In this document: positions 1 through 8,820 of the stretch, piece by piece
How the letters are laid out: every line of letters starts with the position of its first letter
Position numbering within the stretch: position 1 is the first letter of the stretch
Assembly (NCBI GenBank): GCA_963781805.1
Contig: CAWAHF010000004.1
Span: forward strand, 1,302,001 to 1,366,000
DNA: 64,000 nt
Direction: 5' to 3'
Origin: JAFGPL01 sp963781805
GTDB taxonomy: Bacteria; Bacteroidota; Bacteroidia; Bacteroidales; UBA10428
Position numbers and translations under genes: made by a program
Notes under the pieces: generated by a model
What the model was told of the DNA's origin: nothing
The model's database searches: none
The model's input: only the letters and a program-made list of their open reading frames with translations

Positions 1-599
1 GTCATTGAAAAACGGTTGAGTTTGATATACCCGATATTATCTCTAACTTTATAGGATGCATCCACACTGAATATCGGAATTTTATCCCGGGTGATATTAA
101 AATCGAGCAATTCTTTTACGTTTCTTCTTTTAACCGAGACGATAACCTGAGTCCCTTTTTTACCACGGAGCAAAGCAAAAACATCGTTGTTGGTTATTCC
201 AATTCCGGCAACATTTTTTCCATCAACTTTCACTATTCTGTCTCCCGCAAGCAATCCAACTTTTTCAGAAGGTCCCCCTGAAATTGGAGAGATTACAAAA
301 ATTGTATCATCAAGGATATTAAACGATATTCCGATGCCCTCAAAATTCCCCTGCAAAGGTTCATTCATTTCTTTAACCTCATCCTTTGACAAATAGGAAG
401 AGTGTGGGTCGAGACTTCTTAACATATGAATAATCGCATTTTCTACAAGCTTTTCTTCATTTACCGAATCTACATAGTATGAATTCAACCATTCCAAAAC
501 CTGTCCGAATTTAAAAGCCTGCTCAAAATGCACTTGCGCATTTGTTGGCAACTGCAGTAATGCAATAAAAAGTAAAAATACATATGCAACTCTCTTCAT
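1..599 (-). CDS. S41 family C-terminal processing peptidase, partial
   Basis: This is the N-terminal part of a secreted or periplasmic serine protease of the S41/CtpA type; the catalytic domain lies beyond the left edge of the window. The start is the ATG at 599-597, followed by a hydrophobic signal sequence ending near TNAQ. A helical segment then contains the LRSLDPHSSYLS motif typical of S41 peptidases. A PDZ domain follows, with FEGIGI at its start and SEKVGLLAGDRIVKVDG in its core, and the reading ends in the next segment (GYIKLNRFS), which matches the start of the protease domain. PDZ domains in this family bind the C terminus of the substrate. It follows the SiaC-like gene on the same strand with an 88-base gap. 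Which Bacteroidota S41 subtype this is cannot be settled without the rest of the gene. Confidence 0.9.
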   Translation of the reverse strand, partial: MKRVAYVFLLFIALLQLPTNAQVHFEQAFKFGQVLEWLNSYYVDSVNEEKLVENAIIHMLRSLDPHSSYLSKDEVKEMNEPLQGNFEGIGISFNILDDTIFVISPISGGPSEKVGLLAGDRIVKVDGKNVAGIGITNNDVFALLRGKKGTQVIVSVKRRNVKELLDFNITRDKIPIFSVDASYKVRDNIGYIKLNRFSM

Positions 600-687
600 A
601 ATAAATAAGAGATTAAATGATTAAAATAAATAGCGAGTCGATTTATTGCCTGATTTATAAGGTTATTTTGAGGATGAAGTTTTAAAA

Positions 688-1071
688 CTATGACGAAATA
701 AAATTAAATTTTATCCCAACAAGGTCAGCCAAATCCTGACCAGCCTCTTTTAGCAATTCATCGTCTTTTTCATAATGCCAGTCAATGATTGTCTGTACCC
801 CTTTATTATTAATATTTGCGATTCTGGTAAAAATTTCGTGAATATATTTCATTGAACTGGAATTATAATAAGCAAATTTCATCGATACCTTAAAGGGTTT
901 TGAAATCATATCTGCACCGGCTTCATAATCTTCCAGCCATTGAATGATTGGTTTATAAAATTCATGTACATTCTCAGGAAGAGAAGAACCAGATATACTA
1001 AATATGTTTTCATCCGGATCGAAAGTTACTTTTGGTGTCAATTTACCTGCTTTAATATCGATTCTTTTCAT
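688..1071 (-). CDS. SiaC-like (DUF1987) regulatory protein
   Basis: A 127-residue cytoplasmic protein matching the DUF1987/SiaC family. Visible family features are an N-terminal segment with TPKVTFDPDENIFSISG, then SLPENVHEFYKPIIQWLEDY, and a C-terminal WHYEKDDELLKEAGQDLADL stretch. In Pseudomonas, SiaC is a STAS-like phosphoprotein that activates the diguanylate cyclase SiaD and is controlled by the SiaB kinase and the SiaA phosphatase; those partners are not in this window. Bacteroidota homologues are common but largely uncharacterised, so a role in c-di-GMP or partner-switch signalling is inference. It sits 174 bases downstream of guaA on the same strand. The length is normal for the family, and the ATG start is the only reasonable one. 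Confidence 0.8.
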   Translation of the reverse strand: MKRIDIKAGKLTPKVTFDPDENIFSISGSSLPENVHEFYKPIIQWLEDYEAGADMISKPFKVSMKFAYYNSSSMKYIHEIFTRIANINNKGVQTIIDWHYEKDDELLKEAGQDLADLVGIKFNFISS

Positions 1072-1245
1072 TAAGTCATTAAATTTTGAAGTACAAAGTT
1101 ATAACACAATAAATTATTAACTAATCACAAATATAACTATTTTCAAAAAGTTAATATCATTTTAATCCTTCATTTAACCAAAGTTTATTATACCTGCCTG
1201 CAATACATACAATTAAAATCAGAGTTTATTGAAGGCACATTATAT

Positions 1246-2775
1246 TTATTCCCATTCAATGGTTGCAGGTGGTTTCGAACTAATATCATACACCACCCTG
1301 TTAATTCCTTTAACATTATTAATTATTCGGTTAGATATCGTACCTAAAAATTCATAAGGAAGATGTGAAAAATCAGCCGTCATGCCATCGGTTGAAGTCA
1401 CAGCTCTGAGGGCTACAACATTTTCGTAGGTACGTTCATCACCCATTACTCCCACCGACTGAACAGGAAGCAAGATGGCAGCAGCCTGCCAGACTTTATC
1501 ATATAATTGAAATTCTTTTAATCCTTCAATAAAAATATCGTCCACCTCTTGCAAAATAGCTACTTTTTCAGGCGTTACATCACTAATAATTCGTATTGCA
1601 AGTCCCGGACCCGGAAATGGATGACGGTTCAGGATGATAGCATCAATCTTCAGCGCCCTTCCAACCCGTCTTACTTCATCTTTGAATAAAAGCTTCAGCG
1701 GTTCCACTACTTTGAGATTCATTTTTTCAGGCAAACCTCCGACATTATGATGTGATTTAATGGTTGCAGAAGGTCCGTTTACGGAAACCGATTCAATTAC
1801 ATCCGGATAAATGGTACCCTGTGCAAGCCACTTCACATCTTTAATTTTTCTTGCTTCCGCATCAAATGTTTCAATAAATATTCTACCGATTATTTTTCTC
1901 TTTTTCTCTGGTTCAACTACACCATTGAGTTCTCCAAGAAATCGATCCTTTGCATCAATACCAATAACATTTAGCCCCATATGTTGATAAGATGCAAGTA
2001 CCTTTTCAAACTCATTTTTCCTTAAAACACCGTTATCAACGAAAATACAGGTGAGTTTTGAACCGATGGCTTTATTCAGCAAAACAGCTGCTACAGAAGA
2101 ATCAACACCACCAGATAATCCCAAAACAACCTTGTCATTTCCAACACGCTGCTTGATTTCCATTACTGTAGCTTCTATAAATGATGCAGGGGTCCAATCT
2201 TGTTTACATCCACAAATATTTACTACAAAATTGTACAGAACTTTTGAACCTTCGGTTGTGTGATATACTTCAGGGTGAAACTGAATTCCATAAGTCTCTT
2301 CTTTATTTATCTTAAAAGCGCCGATTTTTACATCCCGGGTGCTGCCAATAATCGTATAATCATCTGGTAATCTGGCAATAGTATCACCATGCGACATCCA
2401 TACCTGTGAGTTTTTTGAAAGGCTCTGCCAAAGCAATGAATCTTCGTTGTGATATTCCAGATTTGCTCTGCCATATTCTCTGTGTTTTGATGGAAGAACC
2501 TCTCCCCCGTAAAAATGAGCAAGTAACTGAGCTCCGTAGCAAATTCCAAGTAATGGTACCTTTCCTTTGATATTTGTCAGATCAGGCACCGGAGCATATT
2601 CATCTCTAACTGAAGACGGACTGCCTGATAGAATAACTCCCTTAATATCGGAATCAACCGATGGAATTTTATTAAACGGATGTATTTCACAATATACATT
2701 CAACTCTCGTATTCTCCTGGCAATTAACTGAGTATATTGTGAACCAAAATCTAAAATAAGAATTCTTGCCTGCAC
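1246..2775 (-). CDS. guaA: GMP synthase (glutamine-hydrolysing)
   Basis: GuaA converts XMP, glutamine and ATP to GMP, the last step of guanine nucleotide synthesis in the cytoplasm. The 509-residue length is normal. The N-terminal class I glutamine amidotransferase domain shows the nucleophile in GICYGAQ (Cys79) and the His167/Glu169 pair in FHPEV. The ATP-pyrophosphatase domain carries the PP-loop SGGVDS at 221-226. The C-terminal dimerisation domain has RHPFPGPGLAIRI and ends in PPATIEWE, the canonical GuaA terminus. The gene lies 63 bases downstream of the RNase Z gene on the same strand and may be co-transcribed with it. Nothing is truncated or unusual. Confidence 0.98.
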   Translation of the reverse strand: MQARILILDFGSQYTQLIARRIRELNVYCEIHPFNKIPSVDSDIKGVILSGSPSSVRDEYAPVPDLTNIKGKVPLLGICYGAQLLAHFYGGEVLPSKHREYGRANLEYHNEDSLLWQSLSKNSQVWMSHGDTIARLPDDYTIIGSTRDVKIGAFKINKEETYGIQFHPEVYHTTEGSKVLYNFVVNICGCKQDWTPASFIEATVMEIKQRVGNDKVVLGLSGGVDSSVAAVLLNKAIGSKLTCIFVDNGVLRKNEFEKVLASYQHMGLNVIGIDAKDRFLGELNGVVEPEKKRKIIGRIFIETFDAEARKIKDVKWLAQGTIYPDVIESVSVNGPSATIKSHHNVGGLPEKMNLKVVEPLKLLFKDEVRRVGRALKIDAIILNRHPFPGPGLAIRIISDVTPEKVAILQEVDDIFIEGLKEFQLYDKVWQAAAILLPVQSVGVMGDERTYENVVALRAVTSTDGMTADFSHLPYEFLGTISNRIINNVKGINRVVYDISSKPPATIEWE

Positions 2776-2838
2776 TTTATTTTTCCTTATTTAAAATGTC
2801 AAAGATAAATTATATATGAGAATTAATTCTGATCTAAT

Positions 2839-3768
2839 TTATTCCCTTCTTTTCAATGGAACATTATATTCTTTTCCGTCTTCAGCTGCCTCGGTATTTT
2901 CAAATACCTTTTTTGCTTCGGAAACGAAGGCTTCTGTTTCTTCATATCTTGAAGAAAAATGACCAATTATCAACTTCTGTACTCCAGCCATCTTGGCAAT
3001 GGTTGCCGCCTGCGATGCAGTGGAATGAAAGGTAAGCCCGGCAATATTTTTGTCTTTTTCCAAAAATGTGGCTTCATGATACAAAAGGTCTATTCCTTTA
3101 ACTCTTTCTGAAAGACGTGTGTGGAAAAGAGTATCTGAACAATAGGCATATGAACGACTAATGAAGGGAGGTATGGTTAATTCACTGTTGGGAATAGGAT
3201 CTCCTTTTCCTGTAACATAATCCCGGCCTTTTTTAATTTGTACTATGTCAGAGATTGAAATATTGTATTTTTCAATCAGCTCTTTACGAATATTCATTTC
3301 TCTTTCTTTTTCCCTGAATAAAAAACCAATGGTTGGAATTCGATGTTTTAACGGCAATGTTTCAATCGTAACATGTTTGTCTTCATAAAACACATATTGC
3401 TTTTTTGTTTTCAAAGGAATAAATTGAATATTATAGGACAGGTCTTTTCCAAAATGTGTTTTATAAAATTCAATCAGATATTTCAGGTCATTCTGTCCAT
3501 AAACATATAAATCGGTTTTTCTGCCCAGCAGATTGAACGTTGAAAATAATCCGGGCAATCCATATACATGGTCACCATGCATATGACTAATAAGGATATG
3601 ATTTATTCTGGAAATTTTAATTCTATATTTCCTTAACTGCATCTGTGTGCCCTCACCACAATCTATCAAAAAAAAATGCTCATGCACATTAAGTGCATGA
3701 GCACTGGGAAATCTTTTTGATGTAGGCAATGCTGAACTGCTACCTAGCACCGTCAACGAGAAAGACAT
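2839..3768 (-). CDS. rnz: Ribonuclease Z
   Basis: Metallo-beta-lactamase-fold endoribonuclease that trims tRNA 3' trailers in the cytoplasm. The 309-residue length fits the short bacterial form. The zinc-binding signature HMHGDH is at residues 62-67 (His62, His64, Asp66, His67). Further ligands are visible in YHEATF and in IGHFSSRY near the C terminus. The N-terminal LGSSSALPTSKRFPSA is typical of RNase Z rather than of other beta-lactamase-fold proteins. It starts 12 bases after the stop of the STAS gene, so the two very likely share a transcript; this STAS-rnz pairing recurs in Bacteroidota. Confidence 0.96.
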   Translation of the reverse strand: MSFSLTVLGSSSALPTSKRFPSAHALNVHEHFFLIDCGEGTQMQLRKYRIKISRINHILISHMHGDHVYGLPGLFSTFNLLGRKTDLYVYGQNDLKYLIEFYKTHFGKDLSYNIQFIPLKTKKQYVFYEDKHVTIETLPLKHRIPTIGFLFREKEREMNIRKELIEKYNISISDIVQIKKGRDYVTGKGDPIPNSELTIPPFISRSYAYCSDTLFHTRLSERVKGIDLLYHEATFLEKDKNIAGLTFHSTASQAATIAKMAGVQKLIIGHFSSRYEETEAFVSEAKKVFENTEAAEDGKEYNVPLKRRE

Positions 3769-3780
3769 CTCAATATATAT

Positions 3781-4131
3781 CTATTTATCAACTTCGGCAA
3801 TCAATTTAGCGCCTTCATCAATCGAACTTGTAATGTTTAATACAGTATCCAGCTGAGAAATTGTGATTAATCTTTCCACTGCATCATTAAGTCCGGTTAA
3901 GACAAAGGTGCCATTTGCATTTTTACATAGCCGGTTTGCGACCAAAATAGCACTCAGGCCAGAAGAATCGCAATAACGACATTTACTTAAATCAAGTACA
4001 ATATTTTTTTCGCCGTTACCAGACACAAGTACTAACTCCGACTTTAATGTGGGAGCAATATGAGTGTCTAATTTTTCCTCCAACACTTGAATTAACGTAT
4101 AATTGTTTCGCTTTTCAATTTTGAATTCCAT
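3781..4131 (-). CDS. STAS-domain anti-sigma factor antagonist
   Basis: A 116-residue single-domain protein of the SpoIIAA/RsbV anti-sigma factor antagonist type. The motif CDSSGLSAIL at residues 54-63 holds the serines that are phosphorylated by partner kinases in this family. The preceding strand, NIVLDLSKC, is also canonical. Members normally switch binding partners according to phosphorylation; the cognate anti-sigma kinase is not in this window, so the target is unknown. It lies between rpsA (30-base gap) and rnz (12-base gap) on the same strand, which suggests expression with translation and RNA-processing functions. Confidence 0.92.
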   Translation of the reverse strand: MEFKIEKRNNYTLIQVLEEKLDTHIAPTLKSELVLVSGNGEKNIVLDLSKCRYCDSSGLSAILVANRLCKNANGTFVLTGLNDAVERLITISQLDTVLNITSSIDEGAKLIAEVDK

Positions 4132-4161
4132 ATTGAGAAGTTTTAGATATATTTTTAATGA

Positions 4162-6291
4162 CTAACTATCTTTTCCATCATCAGCTTTTTCTTTCTTCTC
4201 TTTCCTCTTTTGTTTCTCGTTTTTTTCCATTTCGTCTTTTAAAGCAGCAAGTTCTGTAATATCCCCAAGAGTTGTCTTTTCAATACTTGATTTTATCTTC
4301 TTAGTTGCCCTTTTTGTTGCAGCTGCAGTAGTTTTCTTTTCACTATCAGCTACTGATTTTCTGCTATCCTCATGTATTCTGCTATGTGAAAGTACAATTT
4401 TTTTCGCTGATTTTGAAAACTCAATAACTTTAAAATCGAGTTTCTCATCAAGTTTAGCAGGTGAACCATCTTCTTTTACAAGATGTTTAGGAGTAACAAA
4501 ACCTTCAACACCATACTGCAAAGCAACTACAGCTCCTTTGTCAGATATTTCAATGATCGTTCCTTCATGAATGGAATCAACTTTAAATATGGTCTCAAAT
4601 ACATCCCAAGGATTTTCTTCAAGTTGTTTATGTCCAAGGCTCAATCTGCGGTTTTCCTTGTCTATTTCAAGTACAGCAACTTCAATATTATCGCCGATAC
4701 TGGTAAATTCCGCCGGATGTTTAATTTTCCTAGTCCAGGAAAGATCTGAGATATGTATTAGCCCGTCAACTCCCTCCTCTATCTCAACAAAAACACCAAA
4801 GTTAGTAAAATTACGAACTTTCGCCGTATGTTTTGTTCCAACAGCATATTTTTCTTCAATATTTTCCCATGGATCCGTTTTCAACTGCTTAATTCCAAGC
4901 GACATTTTTCTTTCTTCACGGTCAAGTGTAAGTATTACGGCTTCCACTTCATCACCAACTTTCAGAAATTCCTGCGCACTTCTAAGATGCTGTGACCATG
5001 ACATTTCAGAAACGTGAATCAATCCTTCTACACCAGGAGCAATTTCAACAAAGGCTCCATAATCAGCCATTACCACAACTTTGCCTTTCACTTTGTTACC
5101 TATATCCAAATTGGCATCAAGCGAATCCCATGGATGTGGTGAAAGTTGTTTCAATCCCAGGGCAATACGTTTCTTTTCATCGTCAAAATCGAGAATTACT
5201 ACCTGAAGTTTCTGATCAAGTTGAACAATCTCTTCCGGATGATTAACTCTTCCCCAGGATAAATCTGTAATATGAATCAAACCGTCCACTCCGCCAAGAT
5301 CAATGAAAACCCCATAAGAGGTAATGTTTTTAACCGTGCCTTCAAGTATCTGACCTTTTTCGAGTTTGGCAATAATTTCTTTTTTCTGTTGTTCAAGTTC
5401 TGCCTCAATAAGTGCTTTGTGGGAAACAACTACATTTTTGAATTCATGGTTTATTTTAACCACTTTGAATTCCATTGTCTTTCCAACATATACATCATAA
5501 TCTCTGATAGGCTTGACATCGATTTGTGAACCCGGAAGGAATGCCTCAATACCAAATACATCTACGATCATACCACCTTTTGTCCGGCATTTGATATAAC
5601 CGTTGATAATTTCATTTCCCTCAAGGGCTGCATTCACTCTGTCCCAAGATTTTAAAGCCCGGGCTTTTTTATGAGAAAGAACCAGCTGACCTTTTTTATC
5701 TTCCTGGTTTTCAACATAAACTTCTACCTTGTCTCCATTCTTAAGGTCGGGATTATACCTGAATTCATTTAATGAAACAACGCCTTCTGATTTGAAGCCG
5801 ATATTAATTACTACTTCGCGTTTGTTCATTGAAATAACTGTACCTTCCACAACCTCATTTGCAGCGATTGTTGAAAGCGTATCGTCATACAGCTTTTCAT
5901 ACTCTTTGCGCTGATCCTGATCGTATACATCCTGATTGTCACTATATGCATTCCAATCAAAATCTGTATCAGAACTTTCTTCACCAGCAGCAACTTTAGT
6001 TTTGCTTTTTGGAGTTTTACCAGTTGTTTTCTCCTTAGATTTTTTTGTTTCTTCTTCAGGTTCCTCAGTTTCAACCAGTGCAGGCGCCTCTTCCAGAACT
6101 TCCTCTTCGTTGGTTTTTTCCGGTTCCTCAATTTCAGTAGAATTTTCAGCTATTTCCTGGTCTTCTGTATTTTGAATTTCATCAACCTTTTCTTCTGATG
6201 ATTCATCTTCAGCCCGATTTGCTTCCATATCAGATTGACCTTCAACTAATTCTTCCTGTTCTTTTACGTTTTCTTTACTTTTTTCTACCAT
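4162..6291 (-). CDS. rpsA: 30S ribosomal protein S1, long form
   Basis: Ribosomal protein S1 binds mRNA and helps dock it on the 30S subunit. Six S1 (OB-fold) domains are visible from about residue 147, for example GTVKNITSYGVFIDLGGVDG, GKVVVMADYGAFVEIAPGVEG and AKVRNFTNFGVFVEIEEGVDG. The protein has 709 residues, longer than the roughly 560-residue proteobacterial form. The extra length is an acidic Glu-rich N-terminal arm (about residues 1-85), a Lys/Thr stretch (86-101), and a charged Lys/Glu-rich C-terminal tail from about residue 640. The ATG start at 6291 is the first in frame. It heads the minus-strand run rpsA-STAS-rnz. A TAnnTTTG element lies about 55 bases upstream. Confidence 0.95.
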   Translation of the reverse strand: MVEKSKENVKEQEELVEGQSDMEANRAEDESSEEKVDEIQNTEDQEIAENSTEIEEPEKTNEEEVLEEAPALVETEEPEEETKKSKEKTTGKTPKSKTKVAAGEESSDTDFDWNAYSDNQDVYDQDQRKEYEKLYDDTLSTIAANEVVEGTVISMNKREVVINIGFKSEGVVSLNEFRYNPDLKNGDKVEVYVENQEDKKGQLVLSHKKARALKSWDRVNAALEGNEIINGYIKCRTKGGMIVDVFGIEAFLPGSQIDVKPIRDYDVYVGKTMEFKVVKINHEFKNVVVSHKALIEAELEQQKKEIIAKLEKGQILEGTVKNITSYGVFIDLGGVDGLIHITDLSWGRVNHPEEIVQLDQKLQVVILDFDDEKKRIALGLKQLSPHPWDSLDANLDIGNKVKGKVVVMADYGAFVEIAPGVEGLIHVSEMSWSQHLRSAQEFLKVGDEVEAVILTLDREERKMSLGIKQLKTDPWENIEEKYAVGTKHTAKVRNFTNFGVFVEIEEGVDGLIHISDLSWTRKIKHPAEFTSIGDNIEVAVLEIDKENRRLSLGHKQLEENPWDVFETIFKVDSIHEGTIIEISDKGAVVALQYGVEGFVTPKHLVKEDGSPAKLDEKLDFKVIEFSKSAKKIVLSHSRIHEDSRKSVADSEKKTTAAATKRATKKIKSSIEKTTLGDITELAALKDEMEKNEKQKRKEKKEKADDGKDS

Positions 6292-6344
6292 TTAAATAAT
6301 CTAATAATTAGTGTGTTAGACATTATATCGTTAAAATCGAGCTG

Positions 6345-6352
6345 CAAAGCTA
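6345..6352 (-). promoter_or_regulatory. Possible -7 promoter element of rpsA
   Basis: On the minus strand the octamer TAGCTTTG matches the Bacteroidota -7 consensus TAnnTTTG. It stands 53 bases before the rpsA ATG, a suitable distance for a leader. No clear TTG -33 element is present at 17-23 bases upstream, so this is a half-site call. Confidence 0.4.
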
Positions 6353-6561
6353 AAATTTTCTCGTGTAAAAAACTAAATTTATGAAAAAAAATAAAATTCA
6401 TTTAATAAAAACAGATTTTATTTAAACACTCATTATATAAATATCTTTTATTAACCTTACTAATCTATTGATACTATATAATTTCAAAATGATTAAACAA
6501 CTGAATGAAAACAAGATATACTGAAAATACCAAATAAATATATCATTAAATCCCTATTTCT

Positions 6562-6702
6562 ATGAACGTTACTATTGTTGGAACCGGATATGTTGGACTG
6601 GTGACCGGGACATGCTTTTCGGAGACCGGTATACATGTGAATTGTGTTGATATTGACAGCAGTAAAATCGAAAAATTTAAGCAGGGCATTATGCCAATTT
6701 AA
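6562..6702 (+). pseudogene. UDP-glucose 6-dehydrogenase relic (N-terminal 46 codons)
   Basis: The ATG at 6562 opens a 46-codon frame reading MNVTIVGTGYVGLVTGTCFS, then HVNCVDIDSSKIEKFKQG and IMPI before a TAA. This is the Rossmann-fold start of UDP-glucose/GDP-mannose dehydrogenases (GxGYVGL and the Asp that binds the NAD ribose). Intact homologues usually continue MPIYEPGLE; here the codon for that Tyr is TAA. After the stop the same frame reads ESVEMKENG and soon meets another stop, and nothing resembling the remaining roughly 380 residues follows before the next gene at 6943. It is therefore a decayed gene, not a point mutant. Its product would have made UDP-glucuronate, the substrate of the adjacent decarboxylase. 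Confidence 0.85.
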
Positions 6703-6942
6703 GAATCAGTTGAAATGAAGGAAAATGGCTTTATTTATTATGCTGTTGGCAGAAAAGCAATTATTTCATACTAGTTTATTTCAACTGAATAGTATAAAAA
6801 ACTTAATTCATAATTTTATAATCACTGATAAAGAATGAATTAATTTAAAATACCAAAATCAAAATGTTAAATTATCTATTTAAAAAAATTGATATTACCT
6901 TTGAGCTTTTTCAATATAGAACTAAATGTTCTTTAATCTGAT

Positions 6943-7884
6943 ATGAGAAAGATACTGATAACAGGTGGTGCGGGATTTATTGGATCACATTTATGCGAAA
7001 GATTATTAAACGATGGAAATGAAGTAGTCTGTCTTGATAATTATTTTACAGGTTCGAAAAAGAATATTATTCATTTAGTGAAAAATCCGTATTTTGAATT
7101 GGTTCGACACGATATTACTCATCCATTTTTTATTGAGGTTGACGAAATATATAACCTTGCATGTCCTGCCTCTCCTATACATTATCAGTATAATCCCATA
7201 AAGACCATTAAGACTTCGGTAATGGGGGCAATCAATATGCTCGGACTTGCCAAACGCATAAAAGCGAAAGTTTTACAAGCGTCAACAAGCGAAGTTTATG
7301 GGGATCCAAAGGAACATCCACAGACAGAAAGTTATTGGGGAAATGTAAATCCCATTGGAAGAAGATCATGTTATGACGAAGGCAAAAGATGTGCTGAAAC
7401 ACTTTTTATGGATTACTATTACCAGAATAATGTCAAAATAAAAATTGTCAGAATATTTAATACCTATGGCCCAAGAATGCATCCAAATGATGGAAGAGTT
7501 GTTTCAAATTTTATCGTTCAGGCATTGACCAATAAAGACATTACAATATACGGAAAGGGAACACAGACCAGAAGTTTTCAGTATATTGATGATTTGGTTG
7601 AAGGGCTTATCCGAATGATGAAAACAGGGGATGATATAATAGGTCCTGTAAACATAGGAAATCCTCAGGAATTTACCATGCTGGAATTAGCTGAAAAAAT
7701 CGTACAACTCACCAATTCAAAAGCTAAAATTATACACAAACCGCTTCCTGAAGATGACCCGATTCAGAGAAAACCTGATACAGCACTTGCTCATAAAATT
7801 CTGGATGGGTGGGAAGCTAAAATACCATTGGATATCGGATTGGAAAAAACGGTTACTTATTTTAAGCAGGAATTAAACGTATAA
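6943..7884 (+). CDS. UDP-glucuronate decarboxylase (UDP-xylose synthase)
   Basis: SDR-family enzyme converting UDP-glucuronate to UDP-xylose with bound NAD in the cytoplasm. The 313 residues start with the nucleotide motif GGAGFIGSH. The active-site region reads GRRSCYDEGKRCAETL, which holds the YxxxK pair and is diagnostic for the UXS group rather than for RmlB. The segments STSEVYGDPKEHPQTE and FNTYGPRMHPNDGRVVSNF are also typical of UXS. It stands first in a plus-strand run, 22 bases before rmlA, although its product is not an RmlA-D intermediate. A relic of UDP-glucose dehydrogenase lies just upstream, so UDP-glucuronate must come from a gene elsewhere. Confidence 0.93.
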   Translation: MRKILITGGAGFIGSHLCERLLNDGNEVVCLDNYFTGSKKNIIHLVKNPYFELVRHDITHPFFIEVDEIYNLACPASPIHYQYNPIKTIKTSVMGAINMLGLAKRIKAKVLQASTSEVYGDPKEHPQTESYWGNVNPIGRRSCYDEGKRCAETLFMDYYYQNNVKIKIVRIFNTYGPRMHPNDGRVVSNFIVQALTNKDITIYGKGTQTRSFQYIDDLVEGLIRMMKTGDDIIGPVNIGNPQEFTMLELAEKIVQLTNSKAKIIHKPLPEDDPIQRKPDTALAHKILDGWEAKIPLDIGLEKTVTYFKQELNV

Positions 7885-7906
7885 AATAATAAATCAAAAA
7901 ATAATT

Positions 7907-8794
7907 ATGAAAGGAATTATATTGGCAGGAGGCTCCGGAACAAGATTATACCCAATTACTATGTCGGTCTCAAAGCAAATTCTCCCTGTATATGATAAAC
8001 CAATGATTTATTATCCACTTAGCGTTTTAATGCTTGCTGGAATAAAAGAAATTCTTATCATTTCAACACCAACTGATATTCATCTTTACGAAAACCTTTT
8101 TGGTGATGGCAGTAATTTGGGACTTCACCTAACCTATGAAATTCAGCCTTCCCCTGATGGATTGGCTCAGGCATTTATTCTCGGTGAAAAATTTATTAAG
8201 AACGATAACGTTTGCCTTATCCTTGGAGATAATATTTTTTATGGCCATGGTTTTGGTGCTGAACTTTTAAAAACCTCGCAACTCTCTGACGGGGCGGTTG
8301 TTTTCGGCTATTTCGTTAACGATCCTGAAAGATATGGTGTTGCAGAGTTTGATAAGGAAGGAAATGTTCTAAGTTTGGAAGAAAAACCTAAGGTTCCCAA
8401 ATCCAATTATGCAGTTACCGGGTTATATTTTTACAGCAACGATGTGGTAGAAAAAGCTAAATCTCTTAAACCGTCGGCAAGAGGTGAACTCGAAATAACA
8501 GATTTGAATCGTCTTTATCTTAACGAAAGCAGATTGAGAGTAAAAATAATGGGGAGAGGTATGGCATGGCTGGATACCGGAACACACGAGAGTTTATTGC
8601 AGGCTTCCAATTACATCCAAACCATTGAAATGAGACAAGGTTTAAAAATCTCCTGCGTTGAAGAAATAGCTTTTAAAAGAGGATTTATAACAAGAGATGA
8701 ATTGATAAAAATTGCCACAAAGATGAAAAACAGTACTTATGGTCAGTATCTGTTGAGAATTGCAGATGAAAATATATATATGTTCGATAACTAG
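7907..8794 (+). CDS. rmlA: Glucose-1-phosphate thymidylyltransferase
   Basis: RmlA condenses glucose-1-phosphate and dTTP to dTDP-glucose, the first step of dTDP-L-rhamnose synthesis. The 295-residue length is normal. The nucleotidyltransferase signature GGSGTRLYPIT occurs at residues 8-18, followed by SKQILPVYDKPMIYYPLS. Further family motifs are LGDNIFYGHGF, EEKPKVPKSNYAVTGLYFYS and GRGMAWLDTGTHESLLQASN. It lies 22 bases after the UXS gene and 26 bases before rmlC. The sugar made by this cluster probably feeds lipopolysaccharide or exopolysaccharide (inference). Confidence 0.97.
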   Translation: MKGIILAGGSGTRLYPITMSVSKQILPVYDKPMIYYPLSVLMLAGIKEILIISTPTDIHLYENLFGDGSNLGLHLTYEIQPSPDGLAQAFILGEKFIKNDNVCLILGDNIFYGHGFGAELLKTSQLSDGAVVFGYFVNDPERYGVAEFDKEGNVLSLEEKPKVPKSNYAVTGLYFYSNDVVEKAKSLKPSARGELEITDLNRLYLNESRLRVKIMGRGMAWLDTGTHESLLQASNYIQTIEMRQGLKISCVEEIAFKRGFITRDELIKIATKMKNSTYGQYLLRIADENIYMFDN

Positions 8795-8820
8795 TCTTAA
8801 AACTTTCAATTTTTTTTCAA

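Noticed and set aside
4483..6175. Plus-strand ORFs opposite rpsA, up to 148 codons
   Set aside because: They lie fully antisense to a clear S1 gene and translate to Ser/Phe-rich sequence expected from the complement of Glu/Lys codons.
6943..7884. Annotating the SDR gene ahead of rmlA as rmlB
   Set aside because: Length (313 aa), the SCYDEGKR active-site context and the EHPQTE segment fit UDP-glucuronate decarboxylase, not dTDP-glucose 4,6-dehydratase.
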